From the NCBI GenBank assembly GCA_002352605.1, contig DEIP01000121.1, positions 702 through 12,894 on the forward strand: a stretch of 12,193 bases of DNA, in the 5' to 3' direction. A program made the translations under genes and the position numbers. Below, piece after piece: positions 5,673 to 12,193 of the stretch (the first letter of the stretch is position 1; each line of letters opens with the position of its first letter). The DNA is from Desulfobacteraceae bacterium UBA2771. Its GTDB lineage: Bacteria; Desulfobacterota; Desulfobacteria; Desulfobacterales; Desulfosarcinaceae. Under the pieces are notes generated by a model that was given only the letters and a program-made list of their open reading frames with translations, did no database searches and was not told where the DNA came from.

Positions 5673-7511
5673 ATGTTCGGAAACTTCATCTATTTTATCG
5701 TCGCCCTGTTAATTTATTCCACCTACCAGCCATCGGAGCAGACCAATTTTTCGACCCCGGATACGCTGATTATCTTCCTTTCACTGATCGTGCTCTTTTT
5801 TATCTTTTCCAGGCGCCAGTTCGCCCGTATTGCGAATATGTCCGCCACCCACAGCCACGATATACTGGACCAGCGCTTTTCATCGGCGTTGACCCGCCAG
5901 TCCATTTTGTCGATTGCCCTGTTCGCCGTAGACATTTACGCACTCAACATCTCTTCCTTCTCGACGGGCATCTGGCTGTTCGAATCGATCCCGACCCTTG
6001 AAGCACTGTCGTTCATGGCCCTTTTCATCGGCTACCTGGCCATTGTCTGGTCCAACGCCCACGACGCCCACCGTCGCATCTATGGGGCAGACCTGACCCG
6101 CAAGGCCTATGTTGCCTCCAACATCGCCTTCAGTGTGCCCGTGCTGCTGCCCTGGCTGCTACTATCCGGTATCGCCGACCTGCTTTTGGCCCTGCCCTTT
6201 GACCTGCCCCACCGGGTGATGGCGTCTCCAGAAGGCGAAATGGCCTACTTTCTCTTTTTCCTGTTTGCCGTGGCTGTGGTCGGCCCGCTGATTATTCAGA
6301 AATTCTGGCGGTGCCGCCCCTTGGAATCCGGTTTGTTTCGCCGGCGCATCGAAGCACTCTGCCGACGCGCCGATCTGAAATATGCGGATATTTTGTACTG
6401 GCCCATCTTCGGCGGTCGCATGATCACTGCCGGGGTGATGGGGCTGGTAAGCCGCTTTCGCTACATCCTGGTCACCGACGCCTTGCTGCACATCCTGAGC
6501 CCGGAGGAAGTGGACGCCGTCATCGCCCATGAAGTGGGCCACGTGAAAAAACATCATCTGCTGTTCTACCTCTTTTTCTTTATCGGCTACATGGTCATCG
6601 CCTACGCCACCTTCGACCTCATCGTCTACCTGATTATCTTTTCCGAGCCCATCTATCGCTTCGTCTTCATGAGCGGCATCAGCCGCACCACCGTCACCAC
6701 AGGGCTGCTCAGTCTGGCCATCATTTTCAACTTCCTGGTCTATTTTCGTTTCATCTTCGGCTATTTCATGCGTAACTTCGAACGCCAGGCCGATGCCTTT
6801 GTATACCGCCTTTTCGCCAGTGCCATGCCTTTGATTTCCACTTTTGAAAAAATCGTGTCGGCGTCCGGACAATCGGCGGACAAGCCCAACTGGCACCACT
6901 TCAGCATCCGGCAACGCGTTGATTTTCTACAACACTGCGAAAATGACCGGACCTGGATCCGGCGCCACGATCGCAAGGTGCGCCTCAGCATGGCCGTCTA
7001 TGTGGCAGCCATCGTTTTGGTGGGAATCGCCGGGTACCAGCTCAACTTCGGTCAGACCGGCAAGCGGCTCAATGAAAAATACTTTGAAACCGCCATATTA
7101 AACGAGATTGCGCGCAACGGGGAGAACAATGCCGCTCTTTTTGGGATGATGGGTGATCTGTATCTCGGCCGTGGCAGTTTCGGGCAGGCGGAATCAGCCT
7201 ACCGAACCGCCCTTGATCTGGATCCGGACAGAGCCATCGTGTTGAATAATTTCGCCTGGCTGCTGGCCACCTGCGAGGACCCGGCTTACCGCAATCCGGA
7301 ACATGCATTGGCACTGGCACGCAGAGCCGTTGCCATCGAGCGGTCCCCACACATTTTAGACACCCTGGCCGAAAGCCTGTTCGTCAACGGCCGGACCACC
7401 GAAGCCATCGATGCGGCGACGACCGCTTTGAAATTAACAAAAACCAACCGCACATACTACAACGGGCAGCTGAAAAGATTCCAGGCCGCCCGTGACAATC
7501 CTACTGAATAA
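5673..7511 (+). CDS. Multi-pass membrane M48-family zinc metallopeptidase with C-terminal TPR region
   Basis: This is a predicted membrane protease of the Ste24p/HtpX class (M48). The 612-residue protein has several hydrophobic segments before the active site (about 4-16, 32-46, 78-93, 110-127, 150-174, 190-209). The zinc motif HEVGH lies at 286-290, a hydrophobic pair follows (about 296-324 and 340-366), and the third ligand is in ERQAD (E370). WHHFSIRQRVDFL (407-419) resembles the conserved HPSxxxR element near the end of M48 domains. After a last helix (about 440-456) comes a soluble tail of about 150 residues with TPR-like helices (about 485-590, e.g. GQAESAYRTALDLDP). HtpX alone has about 290 residues, so this is a fused, larger version. 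It starts 4 bases after the queH stop. Substrates are unknown; membrane protein quality control is likely. Confidence 0.9.
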   Translation: MFGNFIYFIVALLIYSTYQPSEQTNFSTPDTLIIFLSLIVLFFIFSRRQFARIANMSATHSHDILDQRFSSALTRQSILSIALFAVDIYALNISSFSTGIWLFESIPTLEALSFMALFIGYLAIVWSNAHDAHRRIYGADLTRKAYVASNIAFSVPVLLPWLLLSGIADLLLALPFDLPHRVMASPEGEMAYFLFFLFAVAVVGPLIIQKFWRCRPLESGLFRRRIEALCRRADLKYADILYWPIFGGRMITAGVMGLVSRFRYILVTDALLHILSPEEVDAVIAHEVGHVKKHHLLFYLFFFIGYMVIAYATFDLIVYLIIFSEPIYRFVFMSGISRTTVTTGLLSLAIIFNFLVYFRFIFGYFMRNFERQADAFVYRLFASAMPLISTFEKIVSASGQSADKPNWHHFSIRQRVDFLQHCENDRTWIRRHDRKVRLSMAVYVAAIVLVGIAGYQLNFGQTGKRLNEKYFETAILNEIARNGENNAALFGMMGDLYLGRGSFGQAESAYRTALDLDPDRAIVLNNFAWLLATCEDPAYRNPEHALALARRAVAIERSPHILDTLAESLFVNGRTTEAIDAATTALKLTKTNRTYYNGQLKRFQAARDNPTE

Positions 7512-7562
7512 TGATTGGCGAGGGACCATGAACCCTCGGATGGTGCCGTTTCTAAAATGGTA
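7512..7562. terminator. Short convergent intergenic region with possible hairpin
   Basis: CGAGGG (7519-7524) can pair with CCCTCG (7533-7538) around an 8-base loop, and ACCAT/ATGGT (7525-7529 with 7540-7544) is an overlapping alternative. There is no clear U-run on either side, so a terminator function for the two convergent operons is only plausible from position. Confidence 0.3.
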
Positions 7563-9875
7563 CTATTTGATACACACCTTCCTCACCTCGAGAAGATCAC
7601 AATATCCCTGAAAGATCTTGTCGATGCCGTCCTGCTTCAAGGTGGTCATGCCGTCGCCGATGGCCTGATCACGGATTTTTCCCATTTCAGCCTTGGTCTG
7701 AATCATTTTTTTCATCACATCGGTACCCATGAGCAGTTCATGGATGCCCATACGACCCCGGTAGCCGGTGTTGCTGCACATGTCACACCCCTCCGGCATG
7801 TACAGTTCCAGATCGTCGGTGTAGGGAATGTTCAGTATGTCTTTGAAATCCGCTTCGCCGTATTCACGGACAAGCTCGTCGTATTCCTCCCGGCTGGGAT
7901 GATATTTCCGTTTGCAGGTTTTACACAAGGTCCGCACGAGTCGTTGCGCCATGATGCACAGGATGGCGTCGGCAAAGTTGAAGGGATCCATACCCATGTC
8001 CAGCAGACGGGTGATGCTTTCGGGCGCACTGTTGGTGTGCAGGGTGGAGAAAACCAGGTGACCGGTAAGCGATGCTTCGATGCCGATGGAGGTGGTCTCC
8101 TTGTCGCGCATTTCCCCCACCATGATCACGTCCGGGTCGGCACGCAGAAAGGATCGCATGGCCGCAGCAAAATCGAACCCGATCTTGGACTTCACCTGCA
8201 CCTGGCGAAGCCCGCGCTGGGTGATTTCCACGGGATCTTCAGCCGTCCATATTTTCGTCTCGGTTTTGTTGATAAAACTCAAGGCCGAATGCAAGGTGGT
8301 CGTTTTACCGGAACCGGTGGGGCCGCAGACAAAGATCAGCCCGTAGGGTTTAGTAATGCAACTGATGAATCTTTTGTGGTTGCGTTTGGAAAAACCCATC
8401 TTGTCCAGCGGTATGGGTTCGCCAGCCGCCAGGATACGCATGACCACGTCTTCCAAGCCCCCCTGGGTGGGAATGGTGGCCACGCGAAGTTCGATATCCT
8501 TTCCGCCGTATTTCTTGAACTTAATCTTGCCGTCCTGGGGCAGCCTTTTTTCGGCAATGTCCAGATCGGACATGATCTTGATTCTGGAAACCACCGCGGC
8601 TTTGTATGAAAAGGGAATGGTCTGGTAGACGGTGCACGAACCGTCCACGCGGATGCGCACCTGGGTGTTTTGCTTGCCCGGGTAGGGTTCGATGTGGATA
8701 TCCGACGCGTTGCGGATGTATGCATCAAGGATGATCTTGTTTACCAATTGGACCACCGCGCTGTCTTCGTCGCCAACGCCCGACTCCGCCTCTTCAACCT
8801 CTTCAGACTCCACTTGAAGCTGGGAAAGGATGTCGTCGATCTCCGCCAGCTCCTTTTCGTCCTGGGTGAACAGCTTGATGAAATCGAGAACGTCCTCCTT
8901 GAGGCTGACGTAAAAGGTGATCTGGCGCCCCGGGAACAAAGCCTTGATCTCGTCGATCTTTTTCAGGTCGTGAGGATCGTCAACGGCGATGACGACTTTG
9001 TCGTCTTCACTTTTCAGGGGCACCCAGATGTTGTTTCTCATGAAGGGTACTTTCAGACCCGTCATCAGATCGCCGGGGATCGGGTAATTTCCGTTGTACT
9101 CAATAAATTGGGTCTTGTAATACTTTTCCAGCGCACTGCCGATCTCTTTTTTGGGGACCTTGAACTCCTTCATCAAAATTGCAGAAACCGGCTCTTTGCG
9201 ATGGGTGGCCTCGGCAGTGGCCTTGGCCAGTTCTTTCTGGGTGATCAGGTGGTTTTCCAGCAGGTAATCGTACTTGTGGGTGCGGCCACCCCGGGCAGTC
9301 ATACGCTTCCGGTTGTAAAGGGCCGTCCCCAAAATATTGGACAGCGCTTGGATGGCCTTCTCCGCCGTGTCTCCAAATTCACCGCCGGCCTTGCGGTTGA
9401 CCAACTCCAGGGTGCCCATGAGATATTTCTGGTAGATGATGGGGTGGGCCAGGATTTCCTTGGTCCGATAACCGGTTCGCCGGTCCCAGCTGGAATCGAA
9501 CTGGAGGTTCGGGTCGGTGGTGCTCAAGGCCTTCTGGTCGTAAGCGTCTTTGACGTTCACCAGGGTCTGCTTCAATGCGGCGTACCCGGCGATGCTGGTC
9601 GGGGCCACGGGAATCCGGATTTCAGGCACTTCGCTGCCCGACTTGAATCGCGACACCAGTTCCCGTTTGACGCCATCCACCACGTAGACGGTGATCCGGT
9701 CCGCCCCGAACAGTTCGCAGATTTCGTCTTTCAGATTGATCAGCGCTTCACCCAGGTTATTGGCCTCGTTGAGCCGATTACCGATGACCTGAATCCGGGT
9801 TGAATACTGGGCTTCAGACATGGGCACACTGTCTGCATCATCGTTGGGGGTCAAGGAAATCTCTGCATTTGCCAT
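7563..9875 (-). CDS. GAF-MshEN-PilB/GspE family assembly ATPase
   Basis: This is a hexameric ATPase of the kind that powers type IV pilus extension (PilB) or type II secretion (GspE). The 770-residue protein has three parts. A GAF-type sensor-like domain lies at about 40-187. An MshEN/T2SSE_N-like region follows at about 203-330 (VPKKEIGSALEKYY; then VPLKSEDDKVVIAVDDP). The ATPase spans about 375-765. Visible motifs are SDIHIEP (391-397), Walker A GPTGSGKTT (518-526), Asp box TAEDPVE (544-550), Walker B DPDVIMVGEMRD (580-591), His box TGHLVFSTLHTN (604-615), and two zinc-binding pairs CKTC (651-654) and CDMC (697-700). It appears catalytically intact. An acidic linker (about 350-372) joins the second and third parts. 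Ordinary PilB/GspE lacks the GAF domain. No pilC, pilT, pilin or gsp genes are nearby. AGGT lies 8 bases before the ATG at 9875. Confidence 0.95.
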   Translation of the reverse strand: MANAEISLTPNDDADSVPMSEAQYSTRIQVIGNRLNEANNLGEALINLKDEICELFGADRITVYVVDGVKRELVSRFKSGSEVPEIRIPVAPTSIAGYAALKQTLVNVKDAYDQKALSTTDPNLQFDSSWDRRTGYRTKEILAHPIIYQKYLMGTLELVNRKAGGEFGDTAEKAIQALSNILGTALYNRKRMTARGGRTHKYDYLLENHLITQKELAKATAEATHRKEPVSAILMKEFKVPKKEIGSALEKYYKTQFIEYNGNYPIPGDLMTGLKVPFMRNNIWVPLKSEDDKVVIAVDDPHDLKKIDEIKALFPGRQITFYVSLKEDVLDFIKLFTQDEKELAEIDDILSQLQVESEEVEEAESGVGDEDSAVVQLVNKIILDAYIRNASDIHIEPYPGKQNTQVRIRVDGSCTVYQTIPFSYKAAVVSRIKIMSDLDIAEKRLPQDGKIKFKKYGGKDIELRVATIPTQGGLEDVVMRILAAGEPIPLDKMGFSKRNHKRFISCITKPYGLIFVCGPTGSGKTTTLHSALSFINKTETKIWTAEDPVEITQRGLRQVQVKSKIGFDFAAAMRSFLRADPDVIMVGEMRDKETTSIGIEASLTGHLVFSTLHTNSAPESITRLLDMGMDPFNFADAILCIMAQRLVRTLCKTCKRKYHPSREEYDELVREYGEADFKDILNIPYTDDLELYMPEGCDMCSNTGYRGRMGIHELLMGTDVMKKMIQTKAEMGKIRDQAIGDGMTTLKQDGIDKIFQGYCDLLEVRKVCIK

Positions 9876-9966
9876 TGATCATTACCTGCGCTGGGTTGGG
9901 TGGTTTCGTTTTTTCTTATTGTTTGAAACACTTTGGTTTACGTATTGCCTTCCGACCGGGACGCCT
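9876..9966 (-). other. Spacer before the ATPase gene
   Basis: This 91-base gap has no clear terminator or sigma70 promoter, so read-through from the small membrane protein gene is possible. Only the AGGT ribosome site at 9884-9887 could be identified. Confidence 0.4.
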
Positions 9967-10191
9967 CTACTTACGGAACCGGCGATACAATTTTTGGCAT
10001 CCCCCCCCGATGAGGAAGATACCCATGAAGTAAAAACAAAATCGGATATAAACGGAGGCGGTAGCAAACATCGGGATCTGCTCGATGGCGGGCATCACCT
10101 GGGGAATGCGGTAAAAAACCCCCAAGCCGGCCAGTATCAAGGCAACCGCCCAGATAATTTGGACCTGATTCACCTGTTTGTCAGTCATCAA
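9967..10191 (-). CDS. Small two-helix membrane protein with G8 tract
   Basis: A 74-residue protein of no family I recognise. It has two predicted transmembrane helices (about residues 9-27, IIWAVALILAGLGVFY, and 42-63, FATASVYIRFCFYFMGIFLI) and a basic tail LYRRFRK, which by the positive-inside rule would face the cytoplasm. The two ATGs at its start (10191 and 10188) are equivalent; AGGTTG lies a few bases upstream. It is 56 bases after the ACT gene and 91 before the ATPase gene on the same strand. The codons for IGGGC contain a run of eight G (10001-10008), where slippage would replace the last residues. It is likely real because it fills the gap with a membrane-protein pattern in operon orientation. 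Confidence 0.72.
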   Translation of the reverse strand: MMTDKQVNQVQIIWAVALILAGLGVFYRIPQVMPAIEQIPMFATASVYIRFCFYFMGIFLIGGGCQKLYRRFRK

Positions 10192-10247
10192 TCAACCTGT
10201 AAGCGTCCTACGCAAGGTCCACCAAATTCGGCCCCAGTCAGGTGTGA

Positions 10248-10679
10248 TCAGAGGCTGTATAGGCGCTGCCCGTCGATCACATTTACGCCCTTGGATTCCA
10301 GCAACCGGATCGCCTCCTGTTCCTGCTCGATACGAAAGATGATCACCGCATTGTCGCCGGAGGAGCGAACGAAGGCGTACATGTATTCAACGTTGAGTTT
10401 GGCGTCATGCAGCATGGTAAGGATACCGTGAAGCCCTCCGGGGCGGTCTGTCACTTCTACCGCCACGACATCGGTTTTTCCCACGGTGAACCCATTGCTT
10501 TTCAATGTCTGACGCGCCTTTTCCGTGTCGTCCACAATCAACCGCAACACACCGAAATCCGAGGTGTCGGCAAGGGCCAGGGCACGGATGTTTACCTCTG
10601 CTTCGGCTAAAATTGCGGTCACTTCCGAAAGCCTCCCGGATTTATTTTCCAGAAAAACGGAGATCTGTTCTACCTGCAT
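10248..10679 (-). CDS. Tandem ACT-domain protein
   Basis: A small ligand-binding regulatory protein of 143 residues with two consecutive ACT domains (about 1-68: QISVFLENKSGRLSEVTAIL; about 70-140: VAVEVTDRPGGLHGILTMLH). ACT pairs usually bind amino acids or related small acids and dimerise. Members of this length with the ADTSDFGVLRLIVDD and NVEYMYAFV blocks are repeatedly found beside phenylacetate-CoA ligase genes in anaerobic bacteria and archaea, so it probably senses the substrate or product of that enzyme, by inference. The start was placed at 10679 rather than 10706 because GGAGG sits 5 bases upstream and the ACT strand begins immediately. It follows paaK by 72 bases. No DNA-binding or catalytic domain is attached. 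Confidence 0.93.
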   Translation of the reverse strand: MQVEQISVFLENKSGRLSEVTAILAEAEVNIRALALADTSDFGVLRLIVDDTEKARQTLKSNGFTVGKTDVVAVEVTDRPGGLHGILTMLHDAKLNVEYMYAFVRSSGDNAVIIFRIEQEQEAIRLLESKGVNVIDGQRLYSL

Positions 10680-10684
10680 GTGTT

Positions 10685-10690
10685 CCTCCA
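10685..10690 (-). promoter_or_regulatory. Ribosome binding site of the ACT gene
   Basis: TGGAGG lies 5 bases before the ATG at 10679. This strong site decides that start over the open frame extending 9 codons further to 10706. Confidence 0.8.
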
Positions 10691-10751
10691 CTATATAGTC
10701 GGTCATGGGATAAGCCTACTTAAGCGATGGGATTAACTTTTTTAAAAATTA

Positions 10752-12053
10752 TCAAATATCTCGATTGTCCACAACCCGTACCGCCTTGCCCTCGCTTCTT
10801 TCAATGGCCTTTGGCTCGACCAGCTTGACCCGGGCGGAAACGCCCAGCAATTCCTTGATGTGTTTGGTGATGCGCCGCTCTAAATCTTGCAATCCTTTGA
10901 CCTCGTCGGTAAAGCTTTGTTCGCCCACCTCCACCTTGACGGTGAGTACGTCCAGGTTGTCTTCGCGGTCGACCACCAGTTGATAGTGGGGCGCCACCGC
11001 CTCGGTTTCCATGAGCACGCTCTCGATCTGGCTGGGAAACACGTTAACTCCCCGAATAATCAGCATATCGTCACTTCTTCCCGTCACCCGGTTCATGCGG
11101 ACAAGGGTTCGGCCACAGATGCATGGTTCGGGATTCAACGAGGTTATATCGCGCGTGCGGTAACGGATTACGGGAAATGCTTCTTTGGTGAGTGAGGTGA
11201 ATACCAGCTCGCCCGTGGCGCCGTAGGGAAGGGGTTCCAGGGTGTTGGGGTCGACGATTTCCGGTATAAAATGGTCCTCGAACACGTGCAGGCCTTGCTT
11301 GGCTTCATGGCATTCGATGGCCACCCCCGGCCCCATGACTTCACTGAGACCATAGATGTCGACGGCGGTGAGGTTCAGCTTGCGCTCGATCTCATCGCGC
11401 ATTTTCTCCGACCAGGGCTCGGCGCCGAAAATACCGAACTTGAATTTTAACGAATCGAAGGAGACGCCCATCTCTTCGGCCACTTCGGCCAGGTGGAGGG
11501 CGTAGGAGGGGGTAGCGGTCATAATGGTCGGGCCGAAATCCCTCATGATCACCACCTGACGTTGGGTATTGCCGCCGGAAACGGGGATCACCGATGCACC
11601 CAGACGCTCCGCGCCGTAGTGGACGCCCAGGCCGCCGGTAAATAGCCCGTATCCGTATGCATTGTGGATGATTTCGCCACGACCGGCGCCGCCCGCAGCC
11701 AAAGCGCGGGCCATAAGCATGGACCAGGTACCAATATCCCTGGCCGTATACCCCACCACCGTCGGCTGACCGGTGGTGCCGGACGAGACGTGGATGCGGA
11801 CCACATTGTCCATGGGCACGGCAAACATATCGAACGGGTAGTTGTCACGGAGGTCCTGTTTGGTGGTAAAGGGTATCCGTCTCAGATCCGCCAGGCTGCT
11901 GATGTCCGCCGGGACCATCCCGACCTCCTGGAATTTTTTACGATAGAAAGGAACATTGGCGTAAACGTGTGCCAAGGTGGTTTGAAGGCGCCGGAGTTGT
12001 ATCGCCTCCAAAGCCTCCCGGGGCATGGTTTCGTACTCGATATCGTGAATCAT
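10752..12053 (-). CDS. paaK: Phenylacetate-CoA ligase
   Basis: This is an adenylate-forming enzyme that activates phenylacetate (or a related arylacetate) with ATP and CoA to the CoA thioester, in the cytoplasm. The 433-residue length fits PaaK. The AMP-binding motif is VSSGTTGQPTVVGYT (phosphate loop near 89-103). It is followed by YGLSEVMGPGVAIEC, the block FPVIRYRTRD (ribose/ATP-binding aspartate) and the C-terminal RSDDMLIIRGVNVFPSQIES, typical of the small PaaK C-domain. A CICG pair lies shortly before. The start at 12053 was chosen over 12167 because AAGGAG is 9 bases upstream, the family starts with this kind of helix, and the 38 upstream codons look unlike PaaK. It heads a minus-strand cluster with the ACT protein. 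In anaerobes it may also serve indole-acetate or amino-acid breakdown products; substrate is not decided by sequence alone. Confidence 0.95.
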   Translation of the reverse strand: MIHDIEYETMPREALEAIQLRRLQTTLAHVYANVPFYRKKFQEVGMVPADISSLADLRRIPFTTKQDLRDNYPFDMFAVPMDNVVRIHVSSGTTGQPTVVGYTARDIGTWSMLMARALAAGGAGRGEIIHNAYGYGLFTGGLGVHYGAERLGASVIPVSGGNTQRQVVIMRDFGPTIMTATPSYALHLAEVAEEMGVSFDSLKFKFGIFGAEPWSEKMRDEIERKLNLTAVDIYGLSEVMGPGVAIECHEAKQGLHVFEDHFIPEIVDPNTLEPLPYGATGELVFTSLTKEAFPVIRYRTRDITSLNPEPCICGRTLVRMNRVTGRSDDMLIIRGVNVFPSQIESVLMETEAVAPHYQLVVDREDNLDVLTVKVEVGEQSFTDEVKGLQDLERRITKHIKELLGVSARVKLVEPKAIERSEGKAVRVVDNRDI

Positions 12054-12062
12054 GTTGTGCGT

Positions 12063-12068
12063 CTCCTT
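12063..12068 (-). promoter_or_regulatory. Ribosome binding site of paaK
   Basis: AAGGAG is located 9 bases before the ATG at 12053 and supports that start. Confidence 0.75.
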
Positions 12069-12081
12069 CTCGTCGTGATGA

Positions 12082-12109
12082 AGATTATGCAAGGACCTAT
12101 GGCAAGCAA
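12082..12109 (-). promoter_or_regulatory. Possible paaK promoter
   Basis: On the minus strand TTGCTT (12104-12109) and TAATCT (12082-12087) are 16 bases apart, and CATAAT overlaps the second box. This is only a moderate match, chosen because it lies shortly upstream of the ribosome site. Confidence 0.35.
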
Positions 12110-12141
12110 AAAAAATAAAGTTCACGATCCTTAGGGCTCGC

Positions 12142-12165
12142 GCAAAAATAACTTCACATTTTTGC
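12142..12165. repeat. Inverted repeat GCAAAAAT-N8-ATTTTTGC upstream of paaK
   Basis: This perfect 8-bp inverted repeat with an 8-base spacer lies upstream of the candidate paaK promoter. It could be an operator for a dimeric regulator. A second hairpin, TCAGCC/GGCTGA at 12175-12193 with a 7-base loop, touches the window end and may belong to the neighbouring gene. Confidence 0.4.
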
Positions 12166-12193
12166 ATCTCAGCTTCAGCCCATCTTTGGCTGA

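Noticed and set aside
4748..5689. 313-codon minus-strand frame over yggS and queH
   Set aside because: It is antisense to two genes with complete family motifs and is caused by GC-rich codon use.
6162..6914. 250-codon minus-strand frame inside the M48 gene
   Set aside because: It lies opposite the HEVGH zinc motif and its membrane helices; its composition is that of a shadow frame.
7515..9803. Long plus-strand frames (364 and 377 codons) across the ATPase gene
   Set aside because: These are antisense shadows of the GspE/PilB gene, whose motifs are unambiguous on the other strand.
12054..12167. N-terminal extension of PaaK to the ATG at 12167
   Set aside because: The 38 extra residues do not resemble PaaK, and a good ribosome site precedes the ATG at 12053.
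1..12193. CRISPR array, toxin-antitoxin pair, retron, prophage or defence genes
   Set aside because: No regularly spaced repeats, reverse transcriptase, integrase or known defence motifs were seen on either strand.

Overview
The window looks like a chromosomal segment of an anaerobic, probably sulfate-reducing, Desulfobacterota (Desulfosarcina/Desulfobacteraceae-like) bacterium. This rests on the gene set: a phenylacetate-CoA ligase paired with a tandem-ACT protein, QueH in place of QueG, a GAF-fused PilB/GspE ATPase, and a PilJ-type chemoreceptor. It is an inference from content, since no 16S or other taxonomic marker is present.

Left part (1-2700): a plus-strand methyl-accepting chemotaxis protein with a PilJ-type sensor region carries the RQRMLSQ signature seen in nitrate-binding PilJ receptors. 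About 1 kb of A/T-rich DNA without an intact gene follows. It holds the C-terminal third of an IS3-family transposase on the minus strand and a compact GC-rich block that can fold into strong hairpins. The block ends at a minus-strand tRNA-Leu(UAA) that has its own sigma70-like promoter and a rho-independent terminator. The MCP plus insertion-sequence scar lies on the 3' side of this tRNA, where integrated DNA is usually found.

Middle part (2874-7511): a minus-strand Rossmann-fold protein with a cysteine-rich C-terminal half is transcribed toward the tRNA. Divergent from it is a tight plus-strand cluster: maf (nucleotide pyrophosphatase), a yggS-type PLP-homeostasis gene, queH (epoxyqueuosine reductase) and an M48 membrane metallopeptidase with a TPR tail. 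The first three genes overlap by 4 bases at each junction and the fourth begins 4 bases later, so this is almost certainly one operon.

Right part (7563-12053): a minus-strand, probably co-transcribed run convergent with the middle cluster: paaK, a tandem-ACT protein, a small two-helix membrane protein with a G8 tract, and a 770-residue GAF-MshEN-PilB/GspE ATPase without pilus or secretion partners nearby. PaaK and the ACT protein form a recurrent pair in anaerobes, probably for activation and sensing of aromatic acids. The link from this pair to the ATPase is inferred from orientation only.

Most of the window is ordinary housekeeping. The more unusual points are the candidate nitrate chemoreceptor, the A7 slippery site at the end of the transposase with a 39-codon -1 extension, the structured GC-rich block at 1930-1989, the cysteine-rich Rossmann protein, and the GAF-fused orphan ATPase. 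No defence system, CRISPR array or clearly new multi-gene system was found.
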